A DNA stretch of 40,064 bases, from the NCBI RefSeq assembly GCF_016106005.1, contig NZ_JACADR010000012.1:1-40064 (forward strand). Direction: 5' to 3'. The translations under genes were made by a program, and so were the position numbers. The notes below the pieces were generated by a model. It made no database searches and was not told the origin of the DNA. It saw nothing but the letters and a program-made list of their open reading frames with translations. Origin of the DNA: Roseomonas rosulenta (lineage in GTDB: Bacteria; Pseudomonadota; Alphaproteobacteria; Acetobacterales; Acetobacteraceae). Positions 24,303 through 32,897 of the stretch are shown here, piece after piece (the first letter of the stretch is position 1; every line of letters begins with the position of its first letter).

Positions 24303-25196
24303 CTAGACGCCAGCGTCGTGCGCGCGCGGGACGCGGCGGCGGAAGTCCGCGACCATCTCTTCCAGCGTCACGAAGCGCACGCCCGGATGCTTCAGCATGT
24401 GCGCGATGAGCCGTTCGAGCATCAGCAGCACCTGCGGGCGGCCGGAGACGTCGGGATGGATCGTCATCGGGACCACGGCATAGTCGTATTCGCGCCAGAC
24501 GAAATCGAAATGGTCGCGCCAGATCTGCTCGAGCTGGTGCGGCGAGACATAGCCGTGGCTGTTCGGGAACTTCTTCACGAACATCATCGGCGGCAGGTCG
24601 TCGAGATACCAGGAGGCCGGGACCTCCACCAGCTCGGTCTCGCGGCCCTTGGTGAACGGCTTCATCCAGCTCTCGGCGGGCTGGCTATAGTCGATCGGCG
24701 TCCAGGCATCGCCCTGGCGCACGTAGTAGGGCGTGCAGTCGTGGTGCATCAGGGAGTGGTCGTAGGCGATGCCGCGTTCGATCAGGATGTCGATCGATGC
24801 CGCCGAGACCTCCCACCAGGGCGCGACATAGCCGACCGGGCGGCGGCCCCAGTGCTTCTCGATCAGGCCGATGCAGCGGTCGAAGATCGCTTCCTCCTGC
24901 GCGCGCGACAGCGCCAGGGGGTTTTCGTGGCTGTAGCCGTGCAGGCCGATTTCGTGGCCAGCGGCGGCGACCATGTCGGTCTCGCGCGGGAAGGATTCGA
25001 TGGTGTGGCCTGGGATGAACCAGGACTGCTTCAGGCCGAAGCGTTCGAACATCCGCAGCAGGCGCGGCATGCCGACCTCGGCAGCGAAGACGCCGCGGCT
25101 GATGTCGCCGGGACTGTCATCCCCCATGTAGCTGCCGAGCCAGCCGGCCACGGCGTCGCAATGGACACTGAAGGCACACAGGATTTCCTTGGGCAT
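24303..25196 (-). CDS. NodB-type polysaccharide deacetylase-fold hydrolase (metal motif present)
   Basis: This 297-residue cytoplasmic hydrolase of the NodB/polysaccharide deacetylase superfamily is distinct from the two PuuE-like proteins. It keeps the canonical metal set: Asp in [11 protein letters not shown] (near residue 14), and [11 protein letters not shown] with His near 86 and 90. The [16 protein letters not shown] and [13 protein letters not shown] segments place it with small-molecule amidase members (imidase or deacetylase types acting on N-acyl or cyclic imide bonds) rather than secreted chitin deacetylases, and it has no signal peptide. The ATG at 25196 is two bases after the stop of the isochorismatase-fold gene, so the two are coupled. 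It may hydrolyse a cyclic imide or formamide-type intermediate. The specific reaction is not readable. Confidence 0.82.
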   Translation of the reverse strand: MPKEILCAFSVHCDAVAGWLGSYMGDDSPGDISRGVFAAEVGMPRLLRMFERFGLKQSWFIPGHTIESFPRETDMVAAAGHEIGLHGYSHENPLALSRAQEEAIFDRCIGLIEKHWGRRPVGYVAPWWEVSAASIDILIERGIAYDHSLMHHDCTPYYVRQGDAWTPIDYSQPAESWMKPFTKGRETELVEVPASWYLDDLPPMMFVKKFPNSHGYVSPHQLEQIWRDHFDFVWREYDYAVVPMTIHPDVSGRPQVLLMLERLIAHMLKHPGVRFVTLEEMVADFRRRVPRAHDAGV

Positions 25197-25198
25197 CG

Positions 25199-25834
25199 TC
25201 AGCTCCGGTCGTTGGCGCGCGACCACCGCTCGATCGCGGCAATGGCGGTATCGGCGTCGATGATATCGGCGTAGCGGCGCTCGACATCCTTGAGGTTCTG
25301 GCGGTGCGCGACCTCGTCCTGGTCGCCCACGCAATCCTCGGGCACCTGCACGCGGAAGCCGAGCGAGAAGGCATCGATGATCGAGGCGCGCACGCAGCCC
25401 GAGGTGATGCAGCCGGTCACGATCACCGTGTCGACGCGTTCGCGCGTCAGGATCGCACCCGCCGCAGTGCCGAAGAAGATCGACGGCGCGGTCTTGGCCA
25501 GCACCACGTCCGGTTCCTCGGCGGCGATGCGCGGGTCGAGCGCGGTGCCCGCGCTGCCGGCCAGCAGGTCGAGCACCGGCGCCACCTTCCAGTGCGGCGC
25601 GCCCTTCGGTCCGTCGAAGGCCACCACGCAGGCGATCACCGGCGCACCCGCCGCCTTGGCCGCGCGCATCAGCCGCGCGGTGTTCTCCACGGCGCGCTCG
25701 ACCAGCGGCGCGCCGCCCATCGGGAAGGCGGGATCGGTGAAGCCGGTCTGGAAATCCACCACCACCACGCCTGGCTTCTCGCCGAAGCCGATGGGGCGCG
25801 ACCCGTAGCCCTTCGCCGCGTAGACATCGCTCAT
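25199..25834 (-). CDS. Isochorismatase-fold cysteine hydrolase, N-carbamoylsarcosine amidase-like
   Basis: This 211-residue cysteine amidohydrolase shows the Asp-Lys-Cys triad of the family: Asp near 27 in [13 protein letters not shown], Lys near 114 in [13 protein letters not shown], and Cys near 147 in [13 protein letters not shown]. The DFQ.GFTDP and TSGCVRA blocks are those of N-carbamoylsarcosine amidase and maleamate amidase rather than of true isochorismatases. N-carbamoylsarcosine amidase releases ammonia and CO2 from the product of N-methylhydantoinase, and a hyuB-hyuA pair closes this same operon. That pairing is the best clue to function. It is the first gene of the minus run and is divergent from hyuA copy 2. 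Start ATG at 25834. Nicotinate-pathway maleamate amidase is an alternative, but no other genes of that pathway are present. Confidence 0.85.
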   Translation of the reverse strand: MSDVYAAKGYGSRPIGFGEKPGVVVVDFQTGFTDPAFPMGGAPLVERAVENTARLMRAAKAAGAPVIACVVAFDGPKGAPHWKVAPVLDLLAGSAGTALDPRIAAEEPDVVLAKTAPSIFFGTAAGAILTRERVDTVIVTGCITSGCVRASIIDAFSLGFRVQVPEDCVGDQDEVAHRQNLKDVERRYADIIDADTAIAAIERWSRANDRS

Positions 25835-25924
25835 CCTTGTCGCCCCTGCCCGGTTGGTCGGCACGTGAATTGCAAACCTCGTGCCCGGCGCGGGCAGCGC
25901 AGCCGCGAGGGGTCGAGGAAACGC
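25835..25924. promoter_or_regulatory. Short divergent promoter region
   Basis: Only 90 bases separate two outward operons, so their promoters must overlap or sit back to back. That suggests joint control. A less GC-rich patch (GTGAATTGCAAACC) is in the middle and a GAGGAAA-type ribosome site precedes the ATG at 25925. No clear -35/-10 pair or operator repeat was recognised. Confidence 0.45.
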
Positions 25925-28009
25925 ATGGGTGGCTACCGGATCTCCGTCGATACGGGCGGAACCTTCACCGACATGGTGGTGCTCGACCCCGCCGGGCGGC
26001 TGCACATCGGGAAGGCACTCACAACCCCGGAGCGCATCTTCGAGGGCATGGCCGGCGCGCTCGGCGTCGCCGCCGGGGATCTCGGCATGGCCGTTCCCGA
26101 CCTGCTCGCGCAGACTGGCATCCTGATCTATGGCACCACGCGCGCAACCAATGCAGTGGTGACCAAGCGTACCGCCAAGACGGCCTTCCTCACTACCGCC
26201 GGCTTCAAGGACACGCTGACCTTCAAGGAAGGCGGCAAGCACGGCCCGCACGACTATTCCTACGACTACCCGGACCCCTACATCCCACGCCGTCGGTCCT
26301 TCGAGATCGCCGAGCGCATCGGCGCCGAGGGCGAGGTCGTGACGCCGCTCGACGCGGCGCAGGCGCGCGCCGTGATCGGCACCCTGCGCGAGCGTGGCTT
26401 CGAGGCGGTCGCGGTCTCGCTGCTGTGGTCGATCGCCAACCCGGCGCATGAACTGGCACTCGGCGCAATGATCGCGGAGATGATGCCTGGCGTGCCAGTC
26501 ACGCTCTCGCACCAGCTGGTGCCGATCCTGCGCGAATACCGCCGCGCCTCCGCCACCGCCATCGATGCCTCGCTGAAGCCGCTGATGCAGAAGCACCTGC
26601 GCGAGATGGCCGCCGACCTGCGCGCGGCGGGCTTCGGCGGCGACCTTCTGGTCAGCACCTCGGTCGGCGGCTGCCAGGATGTCGAGGATCTGATCGCGCG
26701 CCCGATCCACACGTTGAAATCCGGCCCCGCCATGGCGCCGGTCGCGGGGCGCGCCTATGCGGCGGTGGAACGCCTCGGCGGCAACGCCATCGTCTGCGAC
26801 ACCGGCGGCACCACCTTCGATGTCGGCCTGGTGCGCGACGGCGGGCTTGTCTACACGCGCGATTCCTGGCTGGGGCAGCGCTGGCTCGGCGACATCGTCG
26901 GCACCTCCACGGTGGATGTGCGCAGCATCGGCGCCGGGGGCGGGTCGATCGCCTGGGTCGATGCCGGCGGACTGCTGCGCGTGGGGCCGCAATCGGCCGG
27001 ATCGGTGCCCGGGCCAGCCTGCTACGGGCGCGGCGGGGACGTCCCGACCGTGACGGATGCGGCGCTGGTGCTGGGCTACATCGATCCCGACTACTTCAAT
27101 GGCGGGCGGCTGCAACTGGACCCCGCGGCGGCGCGGCGCGTGATCGGGCGGCTCGCCGCAGAGATCGGCCGCACGCCGGATGCAACGGCGGCCGCCATCA
27201 TGACCATCGCTGACGAGCTCATGATCAAGGCGATCGGCGAGATCACGGTGAACGAGGGCCTCAACCCGCGCGAGAGCGTGGTCGTCGCCGGCGGCGGGGC
27301 TGCGGGCTTCAACATCATGCCGATCGCGCGCGAGCTGGGCTGTGACACGGTGATCCTGCCGCGGCTTGCCTCCGCACTCTCGGCCTGCGGCATGCAGTAC
27401 AGCGACATCGTCTTCGAGGCGACGCGCAGCCGCTTCACCGACAGCGCGAGCTTCGATACCGCCGGGGTGAACCGCGCGCTGGCCGAGATCGAGGCCGAGC
27501 TCGCCGCCTTCCGCCGCGGCCTGAGGGGCGCGGACGGGGCGCAAGCGCGAATCGAGCTGGTGGTGGAGGCGCGCTACCGAGCGCAGGTCTGGGAGCTCGA
27601 CACGCCCCTGCCCGCCGCGCGGATCGAGACCGCCGCCGACATCGCCGCGCTGGCCGAGGCCTTCCACCAGGCGCATGAGCGCGTCTATGCGGTGCGCGAC
27701 GAGGGCAGCCCGGTCGAGTTCGTGAACTGGAAGGGGCGCATCGCCATCGGCCTGTTCGCGCCGCCGCCTCCGCCCGAGGCCGAGGCCGCGCCCTACGACC
27801 CGCCACCGGACCGACGGCGCGACTGCTTCTTCACCGAGACCGGCCGCGCCGCCACGCCGATCTTCCGCGGCGCGACGCTGCACCCCGGTGCGCGCATCGC
27901 CGGCCCCGCCATCATCGAGGAACCCACGACGACCATCGTGGTCTATCCCGGCCTCAGTGCGGAGCTCTCCGCCGCGGGCAACTACATCCTGCATTGCCGG
28001 GCGGCCTGA
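25925..28009 (+). CDS. hyuA: Hydantoinase/oxoprolinase subunit A (copy 2)
   Basis: This 694-residue ASKHA-fold ATPase subunit has phosphate motifs at residues 9-16 (DTGGTFTD) and 292-299 (DTGGTTFD). [23 protein letters not shown] and [17 protein letters not shown] follow. It differs clearly from copy 1. It has an insertion-like segment rich in Tyr, Pro and Asp ([19 protein letters not shown] near 105-123) and a C-terminus [17 protein letters not shown] instead of the EQLDSTT type. Those features place it in another branch that includes acetone- and acetophenone-carboxylase-like A subunits as well as hydantoinases. The ATG at 25925 is supported by a GAGGAAA site. A longer frame upstream re-reads the isochorismatase gene. 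The hyuB copy follows two bases after its stop. Full length. Confidence 0.9.
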   Translation: MGGYRISVDTGGTFTDMVVLDPAGRLHIGKALTTPERIFEGMAGALGVAAGDLGMAVPDLLAQTGILIYGTTRATNAVVTKRTAKTAFLTTAGFKDTLTFKEGGKHGPHDYSYDYPDPYIPRRRSFEIAERIGAEGEVVTPLDAAQARAVIGTLRERGFEAVAVSLLWSIANPAHELALGAMIAEMMPGVPVTLSHQLVPILREYRRASATAIDASLKPLMQKHLREMAADLRAAGFGGDLLVSTSVGGCQDVEDLIARPIHTLKSGPAMAPVAGRAYAAVERLGGNAIVCDTGGTTFDVGLVRDGGLVYTRDSWLGQRWLGDIVGTSTVDVRSIGAGGGSIAWVDAGGLLRVGPQSAGSVPGPACYGRGGDVPTVTDAALVLGYIDPDYFNGGRLQLDPAAARRVIGRLAAEIGRTPDATAAAIMTIADELMIKAIGEITVNEGLNPRESVVVAGGGAAGFNIMPIARELGCDTVILPRLASALSACGMQYSDIVFEATRSRFTDSASFDTAGVNRALAEIEAELAAFRRGLRGADGAQARIELVVEARYRAQVWELDTPLPAARIETAADIAALAEAFHQAHERVYAVRDEGSPVEFVNWKGRIAIGLFAPPPPPEAEAAPYDPPPDRRRDCFFTETGRAATPIFRGATLHPGARIAGPAIIEEPTTTIVVYPGLSAELSAAGNYILHCRAA

Positions 28010-28011
28010 CC

Positions 28012-29799
28012 ATGAGCGACGCGAGCCTCGACCCCGTCCTGCTTTCCGTCATGGCGAACCGCCTGGACGGCATCGTGCGGGAGATGACCAACACGCTGCT
28101 GCGCGCGGCGCGATCGGCGGTGATCTCCTCGGCGCGCGACTTCTCCTGCTGCCTGGTCACCGGCGACGACCAGCTGCTTGCGCCGGCGGAAGGGCTGCCG
28201 GTGCACATCTTCGGCTGCCACATCCAGACCGCGAACATGCGTCGGTACCATGCGGGCGACATCCACCGCGGCGATGCGTATCTCGACAACGACCCCTATG
28301 GCGGCAATACGCATCCAGCCGACCACACTTTCATGGTGCCGGTCCTCTTCGAGGGCGAGCACCTGTTCACCAGCGTGGCCAAATGCCACATGGCGGATAT
28401 CGGCAACTCGATCCCATCCAGCTACTTCGTGCTGGCGCGCGACGTGTACCACGAGGGCGCGCTGGTGTTCCCGGGCGTTCGCGTACAGCGGGACTTCCGC
28501 AACATCGAGGACATCGTGCGCATGTGCCGCGCGCGCATCCGCGTGCCGGATCAATGGTACGGCGACTACCTCGCGGGGCTCGGTTCTGCGCGCGTGGCGG
28601 AACGGCGGCTCGAAGAATTCTGCGCGAAATACGGCGCGCCCGCGGTCAAGCGCTTCATCGCCGACTGGTTCGATTATTCCGAACGCCGGATGATCGACAA
28701 TATCCGCCGCATGCCCAGGGCGCGCCTGGTGAACAAGGGGCGGTCCGATCCGCTCGAAGGCATACTGCCGGGCGGGCTGGAACTGACCGTGAAGATCGAG
28801 ATCGATCCCGACGAGGCGATGATCCATGTCGACCTCTCGGACAATCCGCCCTGCGTCGATGTCGGCCTGAACACCTCGCTTGGGGCGGCCACCTCGGCGG
28901 TGGTGGGCGCGATCTTCAATGCGCTCGACAAGGACTTGCCGCGCAATGCGGGATCCTTCCGCCGGCTGCGCTTCACCTACGCCGAGGAGAGCGTGGTGGC
29001 GGCGCCAAAGTTCCCGCACTCGTGCTCGATGGGCACCACCAACGTGTCGGAGCGCCTGGTCAATATCACGCAATCCGCCTTCGCGCAGCTCGGCGACGGG
29101 CATGGGTTGAGCGAGGGTGGCACGGGCCTCGGCGCGGGCATGGCGGTGATCTCGGGCAAGGACCATCGCCGCGCGGATGCGCCCTTCGTCAACCGCATGA
29201 TGCTCTCGACCAATGGCGGCCCGGCCTCACCCGTCGCCGACGGCTGGGTGAACTACGCCATCCCGGTGATCGCGGGGCTGATGTACCGCGACAGCGTGGA
29301 GGTGGACGAGCTCAAGCACCCGATCCGCGTGAACAGCCTCGGCATCGTCCAGGACAGCGCCGGCGCCGGGCGGCATCGCGGCGCGCCGGCGCAGCAGATC
29401 GAACTCGCGCCCACCGGCAATCCTGTCACGGCGGTGATCTCCTGCGATGGACAGCACGCCCCGCCGCGCGGCGTGGTGGGCGGGCTGGAGGGCACGCCCG
29501 GCGCCACCTGGCTGGTGGGCGACAATGGCGATGCGTCGCGCCTGCCCAACGTGGTGCAGGTGACGCTGCAGAAGGGCCAGGCGCTGCGCGGGCGCGACAG
29601 CTCCGGCGGCGGGTATGGCGACCCGCTGACGCGCGATGTCGCGCGCGTGCTGCACGACGTGCTCGAAGGTTGGGAGAGTCGCGAGAAGGCGCGCGACATC
29701 TATGGCGTCGTCTTCACCGGGGAGATCGAGGACGAGACCCTGGCGGTCGATGCCGCCGCGACCGAGGCGCAGCGTGCGATGCTCAGGAGCCTGACATGA
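28012..29799 (+). CDS. hyuB: Hydantoinase/oxoprolinase subunit B (copy 2)
   Basis: This 595-residue hydantoinase B family subunit has SSARDFSCCLVTGDDQLLAPAEGLPVH near residues 39-65 and the canonical NDPYGGNTHPADH at 93-105, unlike copy 1. Later blocks are CSMGTTNVSERLVN, FVNRMMLSTNGGPASP and SSGGGYGDPLTRD near the C-terminus. The ATG at 28012 gives a normal N-terminus (LDPVLLSVMANRLDGIVREM). An in-frame TTG slightly upstream overlaps hyuA and is less likely. The stop overlaps the amidase ATG (ATGA at 29796-29799), so A, B and the amidase are translated together. Expected to form an ATP-dependent cytoplasmic complex with the adjacent A subunit. Confidence 0.9.
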   Translation: MSDASLDPVLLSVMANRLDGIVREMTNTLLRAARSAVISSARDFSCCLVTGDDQLLAPAEGLPVHIFGCHIQTANMRRYHAGDIHRGDAYLDNDPYGGNTHPADHTFMVPVLFEGEHLFTSVAKCHMADIGNSIPSSYFVLARDVYHEGALVFPGVRVQRDFRNIEDIVRMCRARIRVPDQWYGDYLAGLGSARVAERRLEEFCAKYGAPAVKRFIADWFDYSERRMIDNIRRMPRARLVNKGRSDPLEGILPGGLELTVKIEIDPDEAMIHVDLSDNPPCVDVGLNTSLGAATSAVVGAIFNALDKDLPRNAGSFRRLRFTYAEESVVAAPKFPHSCSMGTTNVSERLVNITQSAFAQLGDGHGLSEGGTGLGAGMAVISGKDHRRADAPFVNRMMLSTNGGPASPVADGWVNYAIPVIAGLMYRDSVEVDELKHPIRVNSLGIVQDSAGAGRHRGAPAQQIELAPTGNPVTAVISCDGQHAPPRGVVGGLEGTPGATWLVGDNGDASRLPNVVQVTLQKGQALRGRDSSGGGYGDPLTRDVARVLHDVLEGWESREKARDIYGVVFTGEIEDETLAVDAAATEAQRAMLRSLT

Positions 29800-31100
29800 C
29801 CAATCCGCTGATCCAGGACCCCGGCCGCGTGCGCGACCTCGCGGCCGCGATGGCCGCCGGTTCACTCAGCGCGCAGGCGCTGGTGCAACGCTGCCTCGAT
29901 CGCATCGCCGCGGTGGATGGCCAGGTGCAGGCCTGGATCCATGTGCTGGCCGACGACGCGCTCGCCACCGCGCGCGCGCTGGATGCTGAACGCGCCGCGG
30001 GCCAGGTGCGCGGGCCGCTGCACGGCATTCCCGTCGCGGTGAAGGACGTGATCGACGTGCGTGGCCTGCCCACGCGTGCCAACAGCCCCTCGCGCGCCAA
30101 CATCGCGCCGGCCAGCGCGGATGCCACGGTGGTGGCGCATCTGCGTGCCGCCGGCGCGATCATCCTGGGCAAGGTGCACACCACGGAATACGCATATTTT
30201 CAGTCGCTGCCGCCGACGCGGAATCCGTGGGACCTTGCGCGCACGCCGGGCGGGTCCTCGGCCGGTTCGGGGGCGGCGATCGCCTCCGGCACCGTGCCGC
30301 TGGCGCTCGGCACGCAGACGGCGGGCAGCGTGAACCGGCCGGCCGCCTATACCGGCGTGGGCGCCTTCAAGCCCTCCACGCTCTCGATCGGCGGGGTCGG
30401 CGTGGTGCCGCTGGCGCCCTCCTTCGACACGGTCGGCGCCTTCGGCGCGAGCGCGCAGGATGCGGCGTATCTCGCAGCGGGCTATGCGGCGGACCATCTC
30501 GGCCTGCGCGCGCCCGAGCCCGCCACGCCGCGCATCGTCGTGCTGGAGGATCCGCTGGTCGCGCGGCTCGCCGTCGCATCGACCAGCGCGCGCATGGCCG
30601 CGCTGGCGGCGAGCCTCGCCACCGTCGGGCTCGATGTGCGCCAGGCGACGGCGCCGGCATCGCTCGAGGAGATGCTGGCCACGCATCGCCGCGCCATGGT
30701 GGCCGAGCTCGGCCGCACCCATGCGCGCCTGCCAAGGGAGCGCATCGCCCCGCGCATCGCGGAGGATATCGAGGCCGGCCTCGCCATCCCGGACGATGCC
30801 TACCTGGCCGACCTGCGCCGGCTGGCTGCGCTGCGTACGGCCTTCTGGGCCGGCTTCGCGCCCGACGACATGATCCTGCTGCCCGCCGCGCCGGACGTGG
30901 CGCCCGCCAGCGGCAGCACCGGTGACCCGTCCTTCGTCATCCCGACCACCGTGCTGGGTGGGCCGGTGGCGACGCTACGCGCGGGCCTCGCCGCCGACAG
31001 CGGCATGCCGGTCGGCGCGCTGCTGTTTGGCTCGCCCGGCGCGGATTCCCGGCTCGCCGGCTTCCTGTTGTCCGACACCGCGACGAAGGTCGATCTCTAG
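29796..31100 (+). CDS. Amidase (amidase-signature family)
   Basis: This 434-residue serine amidase has the Ser-cisSer-Lys triad visible: Lys near 83 (IPVAVKDVID), cis-Ser near 154 in the RTPGGSSAGSGAAIASG stretch, and nucleophile Ser near 178 in LGTQTAGSVNRPA. The family includes GatA-like, allophanate (AtzF-type) and aryl/alkyl amidases. Length and the AYTG..FKPS..SIGGVGVVPL continuation agree with small-molecule amidases. It has no GatB/GatC partners nearby, so a role in tRNA charging is unlikely. Coupled to hyuB copy 2, it probably hydrolyses the linear amide, carbamoyl or allophanate-like product of the ring opening. The ATG at 29796 overlaps the hyuB stop. The triad is intact. Confidence 0.88.
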   Translation: MTNPLIQDPGRVRDLAAAMAAGSLSAQALVQRCLDRIAAVDGQVQAWIHVLADDALATARALDAERAAGQVRGPLHGIPVAVKDVIDVRGLPTRANSPSRANIAPASADATVVAHLRAAGAIILGKVHTTEYAYFQSLPPTRNPWDLARTPGGSSAGSGAAIASGTVPLALGTQTAGSVNRPAAYTGVGAFKPSTLSIGGVGVVPLAPSFDTVGAFGASAQDAAYLAAGYAADHLGLRAPEPATPRIVVLEDPLVARLAVASTSARMAALAASLATVGLDVRQATAPASLEEMLATHRRAMVAELGRTHARLPRERIAPRIAEDIEAGLAIPDDAYLADLRRLAALRTAFWAGFAPDDMILLPAAPDVAPASGSTGDPSFVIPTTVLGGPVATLRAGLAADSGMPVGALLFGSPGADSRLAGFLLSDTATKVDL

Positions 31101-31115
31101 CGAAGGATCCACCCT

Positions 31116-32111
31116 ATGCTGCTCGAAGTTCCCGTCCTGGATGTCGCGCCGTTCCGCGCCGGCGACGCACCCACGAAGCGTGCCATCGCCGCGCGCGTCG
31201 GCCAGGCGATCAACGACATCGGCTTCCTGGTCATCACCGGCCATGGCGTCGATCCTGGGCTGATCGCGCGTGTCCAGGCGTCCTCCAACGCCTTCTTCGA
31301 CCTGCCGGAGGCGGAGAAGATGGCGGTGGTCCGCCCCGCACCCGACATCACCCGCGGCTACATCCCACTCGAGGCCGAGAGCGTCGGCCGCAGCCAGGGC
31401 GTCGACGTGCCCGGCGACCTGAACGAGAGCTTGATGATCGGCCCCGTCGACGTACCGGATGGCGATGCCTATTTCCGCGGCCCGCAGGCCGGGCGGCACT
31501 TCCACCCGAACCTCTGGCCCGCGCGGCCGCCTGAGTTGCGCGCGCTCTACGAGGACTACTTCCGCGCCATGGGCGCGCTCGCCGAGGACCTGATGGCGAT
31601 GTTCGCCCTCGCGCTCGACCTGCCGGAGACCTTCTTCGCCGACAAGATCGACCGCCACATCAGCCGACTGCGCGTGCGCAACTACCCGGCGCCGACGCAA
31701 GCGCCCAAGCCCGGGCAGCTGCGCGCCGGCGCGCATTGCGACTACGGCTCGCTGACCATCCTGCGCGCGGAAGACAAGCCCGGCGGGCTGCAGGTGCTCA
31801 ATCGCGCGGGCGAATGGGTGGACGTGCCGATCGCGCCGGACAGCTACATCGTGAACATCGGCGAGCTGATGGCACGCTGGACCAACGGGCAGTGGAAAGC
31901 GACGCTGCACCGCGTGGTCAACCCGCCGGTGGAAGCGGCGGCAGCGAGCCGGCGGCTCTCGCTCGTGTTCTTCCACAACCCGAACTACGACGCTCCGGTG
32001 GCAGCACTTCCGGGCACGGTAGCGGAGGGCGAGGCACCGAAGTTTGAGGCCACCACGAGCGGCGAGCACCTGCGCGCGCAGTTTGTCCGCACACAGGTGC
32101 CGGCGGCGTAG
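31116..32111 (+). CDS. 2-oxoglutarate/Fe(II)-dependent oxygenase, isopenicillin-N-synthase-like
   Basis: This 331-residue non-heme iron oxygenase has the double-stranded beta-helix fold. Residues that should bind iron are His 207 and Asp 209 in AGAHCDYGSLTIL and His 265 in ATLHRVVNP. The Arg-x-Ser pair that binds 2-oxoglutarate or its analogue is near 280-282 (RRLSLVFF). The N-terminal DIOX_N-like part has VLDVAPF and INDIGFLVITGHGV. It is the last gene of the hyuA-hyuB-amidase run, 15 bases after the amidase stop, with a GAAGGA site. Relatives include ethylene-forming enzyme-like, gibberellin-oxidase-like and xanthine/uracil-modifying enzymes. The neighbourhood suggests hydroxylation of an N-heterocycle, but no direct evidence exists. 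Converges on the Liv operon. Confidence 0.87.
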   Translation: MLLEVPVLDVAPFRAGDAPTKRAIAARVGQAINDIGFLVITGHGVDPGLIARVQASSNAFFDLPEAEKMAVVRPAPDITRGYIPLEAESVGRSQGVDVPGDLNESLMIGPVDVPDGDAYFRGPQAGRHFHPNLWPARPPELRALYEDYFRAMGALAEDLMAMFALALDLPETFFADKIDRHISRLRVRNYPAPTQAPKPGQLRAGAHCDYGSLTILRAEDKPGGLQVLNRAGEWVDVPIAPDSYIVNIGELMARWTNGQWKATLHRVVNPPVEAAAASRRLSLVFFHNPNYDAPVAALPGTVAEGEAPKFEATTSGEHLRAQFVRTQVPAA

Positions 32112-32118
32112 AGTGTCG

Positions 32119-32156
32119 AGCGGGCGCTGCCCGCTTGCGCGCCCCCACCAGGGGGC
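32119..32156. terminator. Two GC hairpins between convergent operons
   Basis: AGCGGGC (32119-32125) and GCCCGCT (32129-32135) form a seven-pair stem with a three-base loop. GCCCCC (32141-32146) and GGGGGC (32151-32156) form a second stem. They sit in the 54-base gap between the oxygenase stop and the livF stop on the other strand, the position expected for a shared terminator. There is no clear T-run on either strand, so strength is doubtful. Confidence 0.45.
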
Positions 32157-32165
32157 CGCTGAAAA

Positions 32166-32897
32166 TCAGTGGCGCGTGCGGCGGCCGAGGTATGCGTCCA
32201 GCACGCGGTCGTCGCCGGCCAGTTCGGCCGACGGGCCGTCGAACAGCACGCGGCCGTTCTCCATGACGTAGGTACGGTGCGTAACCGCCAGCGCGTAGCT
32301 CGCCATCTGCTCCACCAGCAGGATCGACAGGCCCTGGCGGTTCAGCTCGGTCAGCACCGGGAACAGCATGTCGAGGATCTTAGGGGCGAGGCCGAGCGAC
32401 AACTCATCGATGATCAGCAGCCGCGGCCGCGACAGCAACCCGCGCGCGATGGCGAGCATCTGCTGCTCTCCGCCCGACAGCGTGCCGGCCTGCTGGCCGA
32501 TGCGTTCGCGCAGCCGGGGGAACATGCCGAGCGTCTTCTCGATATCCTCCTCCACCCCGCGCGGGTCGGAGGCGATGCGGCTATAGGCGCCCAGCACCAG
32601 GTTGTCGCGCACGCTCTGGTCGGCGAACACCATGCGCCCTTCCGGCACCATCGCGAGGCCGCGCGCGACCATCTGGTGGCTTTTCAGCCCTGTCGCATCG
32701 GCGCCATCGAAGGTCACACTGCCCGCCGCCGGCCGCACCACGCCGGTCACGGCGCGCAGCATGCTGGTCTTGCCCGCGCCGTTCGATCCGATGATGCCGA
32801 CGAACTCGCCCGTGCCGACGCTCAGATCCACGCCGCGTACCGCCTCGATCCGGCCGTAGGAGACGCGCAGGCCGGAGACGCTCAGGATCGTGCTCAT
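32166..32897 (-). CDS. livF: Branched-chain amino acid-type ABC ATPase, LivF-like
   Basis: This 243-residue ATPase is of the HAAT (Liv/Urt) importer family. Walker A (GSNGAGKTS) lies near residues 37-45, the LivF-type block MVPEGRMVFADQSVRDNL near 83-100, the signature LSGGEQQML near 140-148 and Walker B (LLIIDELSLGLAP) near 160-172. The length (about 240) suits LivF. The start overlaps the stop of the LivM-LivG fusion gene (ATGA at 32894-32897). Systems of this class carry branched-chain amino acids, urea and short amides, and amide/urea types often sit beside amidases, as here. The symbol denotes the family position only. Confidence 0.88.
   Translation of the reverse strand: MSTILSVSGLRVSYGRIEAVRGVDLSVGTGEFVGIIGSNGAGKTSMLRAVTGVVRPAAGSVTFDGADATGLKSHQMVARGLAMVPEGRMVFADQSVRDNLVLGAYSRIASDPRGVEEDIEKTLGMFPRLRERIGQQAGTLSGGEQQMLAIARGLLSRPRLLIIDELSLGLAPKILDMLFPVLTELNRQGLSILLVEQMASYALAVTHRTYVMENGRVLFDGPSAELAGDDRVLDAYLGRRTRH

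Noticed and set aside
25199-27994. A 931-codon minus-strand open frame spanning the isochorismatase gene and most of hyuA copy 2
   Set aside because: Only the last 211 codons encode a recognisable protein. The rest is Arg/Ala/Gly/His-rich antisense of hyuA, as expected in very GC-rich DNA with few stops.
27888-31100. A 1070-codon plus-strand frame covering hyuB copy 2 and the amidase
   Set aside because: The first two thirds are an out-of-frame shadow of hyuB. The real amidase starts at the ATG at 29796.
29796-31100. Amidase as GatA of the tRNA amidotransferase
   Set aside because: No gatB or gatC nearby, and the operon context is catabolic. The length fits small-molecule amidases.
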